This document shows positions 57,207 to 64,000 of a stretch of 64,000 nt of DNA, piece by piece. The notes below the pieces were generated by a model. It had not been told where the DNA came from, made no database searches, and was given only the letters and a program-made list of their open reading frames with translations. The stretch comes from Mucidula mucida. Taxonomy: Eukaryota; Basidiomycota; Agaricomycetes; Agaricales; Physalacriaceae. The position numbers and the translations under genes were made by a program. The stretch is taken from NCBI GenBank assembly GCA_015501055.1, contig JADNYV010000092.1:62001-126000 (forward strand), read 5' to 3'. The number at the start of each line of letters is the position of its first letter. Position 1 is the stretch's first letter.

Positions 57207-58661
57207 CTACCACCCCAAGCGCTCAGCGGTCCATCCCATAAAGATACCATTCTTATCCGGGCTCGCGTTGATCCTCTCGCCGCGATCCAGCTTCGCGATA
57301 GCCAGCATGTCTTCTTCATCCAGAGTGGGAATCTAAGTTAATAAGCTACACACACGCACGAACGGAAGGAAGAATCGAGCACTTGTATGCAAGTTTTCCT
57401 TCTGTCTAATAGCATTAGTGCTTCTCGTTACAATGATAACACCTCGAGCTTGATGCCATCCCAAGATGACCTGCGTGGCCGACACTCCGTGCTTGGCGCA
57501 ATACGTGCAGCGTTGAATCAGCTCGGACTTTGTCGCTGTGACCTAAGCCACGAAGCTCAGCCACGGAGAGGAGAGAAGCCAAAGCGACCCCACCTGTTGC
57601 CGAGTACGCCTCTGTAGCGATCCCTTTCTGGCGGTGGAATTCCACCAGGTCATTCTGCGCCAAGTACGGATGGAGTCTGAATTCCCTGTCAAGTTAGCAC
57701 GTCGGAGCCACGCGATGAATCCACATACTCGACTTGATTGACTGCCGGGACTACTTTCGCAGTAGTCAAGAGCTCTGTAAGGCTTGGATAGGATAGCGTC
57801 ATTACGCAGTGCGTGCCCCCCGAGCGGAAGGTCACCTACGTCTTGATGGAGAAACTACTCACTCCGATCGCTCTGACTTCCCAGTGGCCAGAAGCTTCTT
57901 CATCTCGGCATAAGACTCATTAAATGTCGGTCTGTCGACAGTCTTCAACGTGCCGTCTGCATTCAGAGGGAACAAGTTTCCGTCTGACGTCGAGTCATTA
58001 GTGGCCGCAGTCTGTGTGTGTACCACGAGCAAACTTACCTTCGACGGGGACGGTTTGCGGAGCATGCATGAGATACTGCAGGACGTCATGTCAATAATAT
58101 GTAGTCGCGATGTGGCAACGCGAAAGACACGCCCACCAGATCGACGTAATCCATGCCTAGATTCTTCAAGCTGGAAGGACTCCGCCACCATATGTTTGTG
58201 ATATATCCTACACTGCAGCGTCAGACCTCATCCTTACGTGAAAAGGCTGAGAGCACATACGGGAGTTTGTCGTGACAAAGAACGATTCACGAGGAATGCC
58301 AGATTCCCTGATGGCCTCGTCAAGCACCTGTTCCGTCTCTAGTACAATGTTTTGTGTGAGAATGGGGTAGCGCGACGCAAGGTTCAAGTGATACTGACGA
58401 TATAACTCGGCAGTGCCAAAGTGACGGAATCCAGCCTTCCGAACTGTCAGAACGTGTCTTCACCAAGAACCGACACTTTGCTCGTACTTCTATGGCTGTC
58501 TTGAGAAATACTTTGCACTTTTCCGCAAAGTCTGGATCCCTTCGATCCACGCCAGCGCCATGAGCTGCAAAACAAAGCTGATGAGGTCCAGTCAACCAAA
58601 GTCATATACGGACACACCTATAATCGAACCTTGAACCGTTATTGAGTTCAACAAAAGTCAT
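57207..58661 (-). CDS. aldo-keto reductase
   Basis: ATG 58661 (MTFVELNNGS). Exons joined by eye give GVDRRDPDFAEKCKVFL, KAGFRHFGTAELYQTEQVLD, SGIPRESFFVTTN, LKNLGMDYVDLYLMHAPQTV, KKLLATGKVRAIGVSSFSIK, KVVPAVNQVELHPYLAQNDL, AKHGVSATQVILGWHQARGV and LTLDEEDMLAIAKLDRG ending TAERLGW. This is the (beta/alpha)8 NAD(P)H-dependent reductase family. The Tyr (AELY) and His (LMHAP) of the catalytic tetrad are present. The Asp (HFGTAE instead of HFDTAE) and Lys (VTTN instead of VTTK) appear replaced. The nicotinamide-phosphate motif IPKS reads VTRS. One early exon join (near 58460) did not resolve cleanly. Substrate unknown. Confidence 0.78.
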
Positions 58662-58986
58662 GTCTCGTTCAGGTATCTAGAGGAGATCATTAGCTTTAAA
58701 TGCCAGGCGATTCCCCTTGTGTCTCGGGAGATCCTGACAAAGCTGATATACTGTGGGATGCATCATATTGATGACCTATCCGTCGCACCTGCCAAATTCG
58801 GAGATCCGGACGCCGTGAGCGGCAGCCGCTGAGCTCGACTGACAAGAATTAGATTACAACAATTCAGCAATTTCAAGGTACATGATGGAGCAATACGAAA
58901 GCATAACGATAAACACGTAGATCTACAGGGAGGATGTCAGAGTTTTGAACGAACTTGAAGAAACAAGCTCACCATACACAAAAGCC
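58662..58986. other. intergenic, nothing recognised
   Basis: Promoter side of the aldo-keto reductase and 3' end of the next minus-strand gene. Confidence 0.45.
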
Positions 58987-59549
58987 TTAGTGAGAGATCG
59001 TGTCCGCGGGCGACACACAAGCAGGAAGCAGCGGCTCCTGGAAGATCGAATGCTGCTGTTCAGCAGCGTAGATCGGAGGCGGAGGCGCTCCAACCACCGG
59101 TACAGGCTGGGGATTGATGAAATTCAAGTGGACACCGGGAAGGTTCGACCCAAGATGACTGCGCCACGCCTCGTAGCACGTCAATACGCGCTCTCCGTAG
59201 TCGCGTCGGATGCATATTGCATCCCCAGAGCAGTCAGAACAGATTTCAAGCTTCCACGTCCGCATTTGCGCGAATCAGATCGTGACGAGAGCGTACGCGT
59301 CTCTGAGAGCATGATTGGTGGATCCCTAGTAAAGCCTGAGATCCGTAGACAGGCTATCAAACTTTGGCATACCCTGGAAGCCTGGAGTTCCCCCTCTAAC
59401 TCTGCATTGCGCTGTTGCAGACGCTTCATTTGAGAGCTAGCATCTGCGACAGCCCGCTGTATCTGCTGGTGCATGTAGCTCAGCATCTCATCCGCCCCCG
59501 CCGAGATGGATGGGAGAGTTTTTGGCTGGTGCCCTGCGATTGTAGTCAT
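58987..59549 (-). CDS. hypothetical coiled-coil protein
   Basis: ATG 59549. The first exon ends ELEGELQASR at a GTATGC donor and contains a predicted coiled coil (MLSYMHQQIQRAVADASSQM, KRLQQRNAELEGEL). The last exon (to TAA 58987) carries LEICSDCSGDAICIRRDYGE and a Pro-rich stretch (NPQPVPVVGAPPPP). A GT-AG intron of about 115 nt with acceptor after GTGGAAG joins them in phase 0. The CSDC pair could bind metal. No family recognised. Confidence 0.5.
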
Positions 59550-59832
59550 GGCCGTTCAACAAAAAAGTGCCTCGTGACTTTTGCTCTCCAAATACGGCTA
59601 CACTGCGCCCACTATTCGTAACTTGAAATAGAAGTGAACAATGCGACAATTCGGATGAATATTGTATATAACGCCAGCTAGACGACCCGAACAAGAGAGT
59701 GGTACCTATTTCGAAGAGTCCATGTTACGTCTCTAATTTTATACCATCGTCCATAACCAAATCCATAGAAGTACAGTAGGTTTTGAGTCCATGCAACAAA
59801 GTGAATTAATACAGGTGTTTTGGATAGTGTGT

Positions 59833-62289
<2,457 letters not shown>

Positions 62290-63485
62290 TGTAGATTAAC
62301 AAGAAGGCGTATAAGAAGGAAACTAAAGGCGTCAACATCGTCAGCAACGATTTCGGCGTCGTATACGCGAGCTGCTCACCGTAAAGGCGGGATGCTGGAG
62401 AGGTGCGAGATGCAAGTCGGGAAAGGAGATGATGAAACCAAATTTATATCGCACGCGAAGCTTGGATACAATGTTTTGACGTGTTTGATTCAGGCGCGCT
62501 AAATCTCGCCTTGCACAGCATGCCTCCGACGCATCACCGCCTTTCCTTCAAATACACGTCGTCACTAAAAGCGGTGTATTGTCGCCCTGATTGCCTTGTG
62601 CTGCTTTTGTTAACGCGTACATTATTGCTGTGTTCAGCCTTTGGACCTGCTAGTCTTCAGTATATAACGTCGGCGTCGAGTTCCTGGCCAGCGCTCTTCT
62701 GATACTGCGTTCACGGACAAGCCAACCAATCCCTGTTCTTCCCTGTTTCTACTGTCGGCGTCTGATTCCTCCTCTGTTAAAGATAATGAAGCGGTGTCTT
62801 GCTTCCGTAATTTCTTTCTGAACAGAATACAACGTTTTATTCCGTATGTTCTTAGCCTGGATGCACCAATCTATACTGTATCATCGGTCTAATTTCATCT
62901 CCGCAGAACTTAACTTTGGACGCGCTCTTGACAGCTCTTCTGCCGTGGACGCCGGAACGATTTCCCTATCGTGCCATAGAAGAACTCTCCCGCCGCGCAA
63001 CACGTCGTGTCTTCGCCTTCTGTCATGTCGCATCGGCCTCCGACACGCTGAGTAAGTACGGGAACGACTGTCATTCTCCTGTATTGATAACATGTACAAG
63101 TGTGTCGCGCGCGTGACGCGGTTTTCTGGGGGACATGTTCGTGATAGTTACTCTTTGGCTACTCTCCACTCAACGAGCGGACCCTCTTCGAAGATATAGC
63201 GTCCGCGATTTGGCGATTCTATCTTTAGCAACTCTCAAAGCGGCTCCTCTTCATAAGACCACAACAATCCACATCCGCATACTTTACCCAAAGCCTGCCG
63301 CTTAAATGTGTGGGGAAGCCAAGGGAAACGCCACAATGATTTTCGTTCGCCATTGGCCACCATCCCTGGCGTCACGTCGGCCGAAGACCACGTGGCGCCA
63401 CTAACTGATCACAAGGTGGGAGGACTTTGCAATTCTTCTTCTTCCAAAAGTGAGTCACTGTCCCTCTTCTTTCTCTCCCTCCAAC
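62290..63485. other. divergent intergenic region
   Basis: About 1.2 kb between GFA1 (minus) and the MFS gene (plus). A TATATAAC lies near 62659. Short open stretches at 62846-63116 have no support. Confidence 0.45.
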
Positions 63486-63992
63486 ATGAAGGACGCTGAC
63501 CCCCGCACTCAAGAGGATGATACGAAGAGCACCAGTGACCTCGAGTCCCCTTCAAACTCCAACTACAATGTACCAACGGCCGCCGAAGAAAAGAAACTCG
63601 TTCGCAAACTCGACTGGTACATTCTGCCCATAACTTGTCTGCTCTACCTGTTCGCATGTATGTTTCCCGGTTATTGATCTCCAAGTGGCGCATGTTAACC
63701 CTAAAAACAGACCTCGATCGCTCCAACCTCGGGAACGCGCGCCTTCAAGGTCTCCCGGAAGACATTTTGAATGGAGACCCAACCGGGAGTTACTTCGATT
63801 GGGTTAACTCTTCATTCTTCTTTTCATACGTGAGGACATGCCGTACGTACTCGGGATACTCGAAAAGGACTCATATGTCCTTTGCAATAGATCATCTTCC
63901 AAATCCCCGCCACGATTGCTTCGAAACTGTTTCCACCACAGAGATGGTTGTCTGTCGCTGCTGTGGGATGGGGACTGGCGTCGACGTTGATG
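63486..63992 (+). CDS. MFS transporter, allantoate permease-like, 5' part
   Basis: ATG 63486. Exons 63486-63657, 63711-63829 and 63891-63992 join in frame through introns of 53 and 61 nt; another donor (GTAAGG) follows at 63993, so the gene runs out of the window. A hydrophilic N-terminus leads to RKLDWYILPITCLLYLFAY (first membrane helix), then LDRSNLGNARLQGLPED, DWVNSSFFFSYIIFQIP and KLFPPQRWLSVAAVGWGL. This order is characteristic of the anion:cation symporter (Dal5/Tna1) family, proton-coupled uptake of allantoate, nicotinate or related acids. Substrate cannot be told from this part. Confidence 0.88.
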
Positions 63993-64000
63993 GTAAGGTG

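Noticed and set aside
56952..57341. 129-codon plus ORF overlapping the aldo-keto reductase end
   Set aside because: The minus strand encodes the recognisable reductase C-terminus (DEEDMLAIAKLDRG, TAERLGW); the plus frame is antisense.

Overview
The window reads as nuclear DNA of an agaricomycete (mushroom-type basidiomycete). Genes are split by very short GT-AG introns (mostly 44-65 nt). Mushroom-expanded families are common: F-box proteins, a DUF6535 protein and a FunK1-type kinase. The repeats are a chromodomain Ty3/gypsy retrotransposon and small inverted-repeat elements. I cannot name the genus from sequence alone.

Layout. 1-17768 is a transposon block. Two copies of one chromovirus lie head to head: copy 1 on the minus strand, cut by the left edge, and copy 2 on the plus strand with both LTRs. 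They enclose a broken DUF6535 gene and a doubtful small gene. A 244-bp TA-flanked MITE sits inside copy 1 at its primer-binding site, and a second copy lies 8 bp outside the 5' LTR of copy 2. 18.5-20.2 kb holds an F-box gene with a Pro/Ala-repeat front end. A 385-bp element with 73-bp inverted repeats follows. 21.2-25.4 kb is a condensin HEAT subunit (Ycg1/Cnd3), and after it comes a gene-poor stretch. 30.0-31.7 kb is a cyclin-like gene. 32.1-33.0 kb is a decayed SEC23 fragment. 34.5-39.7 kb is a large low-complexity gene. 40.0-51.0 kb is a decaying accessory zone: one intact F-box gene, two damaged tandem paralogues of an unknown family, two damaged F-box paralogues 6 kb apart, and a damaged FunK1 kinase between them. 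51.3-64.0 kb returns mostly to ordinary genes: a CsbD-like stress protein, mitochondrial methionyl-tRNA formyltransferase, a broken unknown gene, an F-box gene, an aldo-keto reductase, a coiled-coil protein, GFA1 (hexosamine synthesis for chitin) and the start of an MFS transporter.

Most notable are features of the chromovirus. Its primer-binding site is complementary to the predicted 5' end of its own transcript (Tf1-like self-priming). A phased GGGTTTT slippery heptamer with a hairpin 5 nt downstream joins gag to a pol frame at -1. Other points are the MITE landing exactly at the primer-binding site, an aldo-keto reductase that appears to lack two catalytic-tetrad residues, and paralogue pairs in which each copy carries different lesions.

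Exon joins were made by eye from splice consensus and reading frame. Those whose lengths sum to an exact reading frame (GFA1, CsbD-like, cyclin-like, MFS, F-box at 55.8 kb, and the protein at 26.0 kb) are the most secure.
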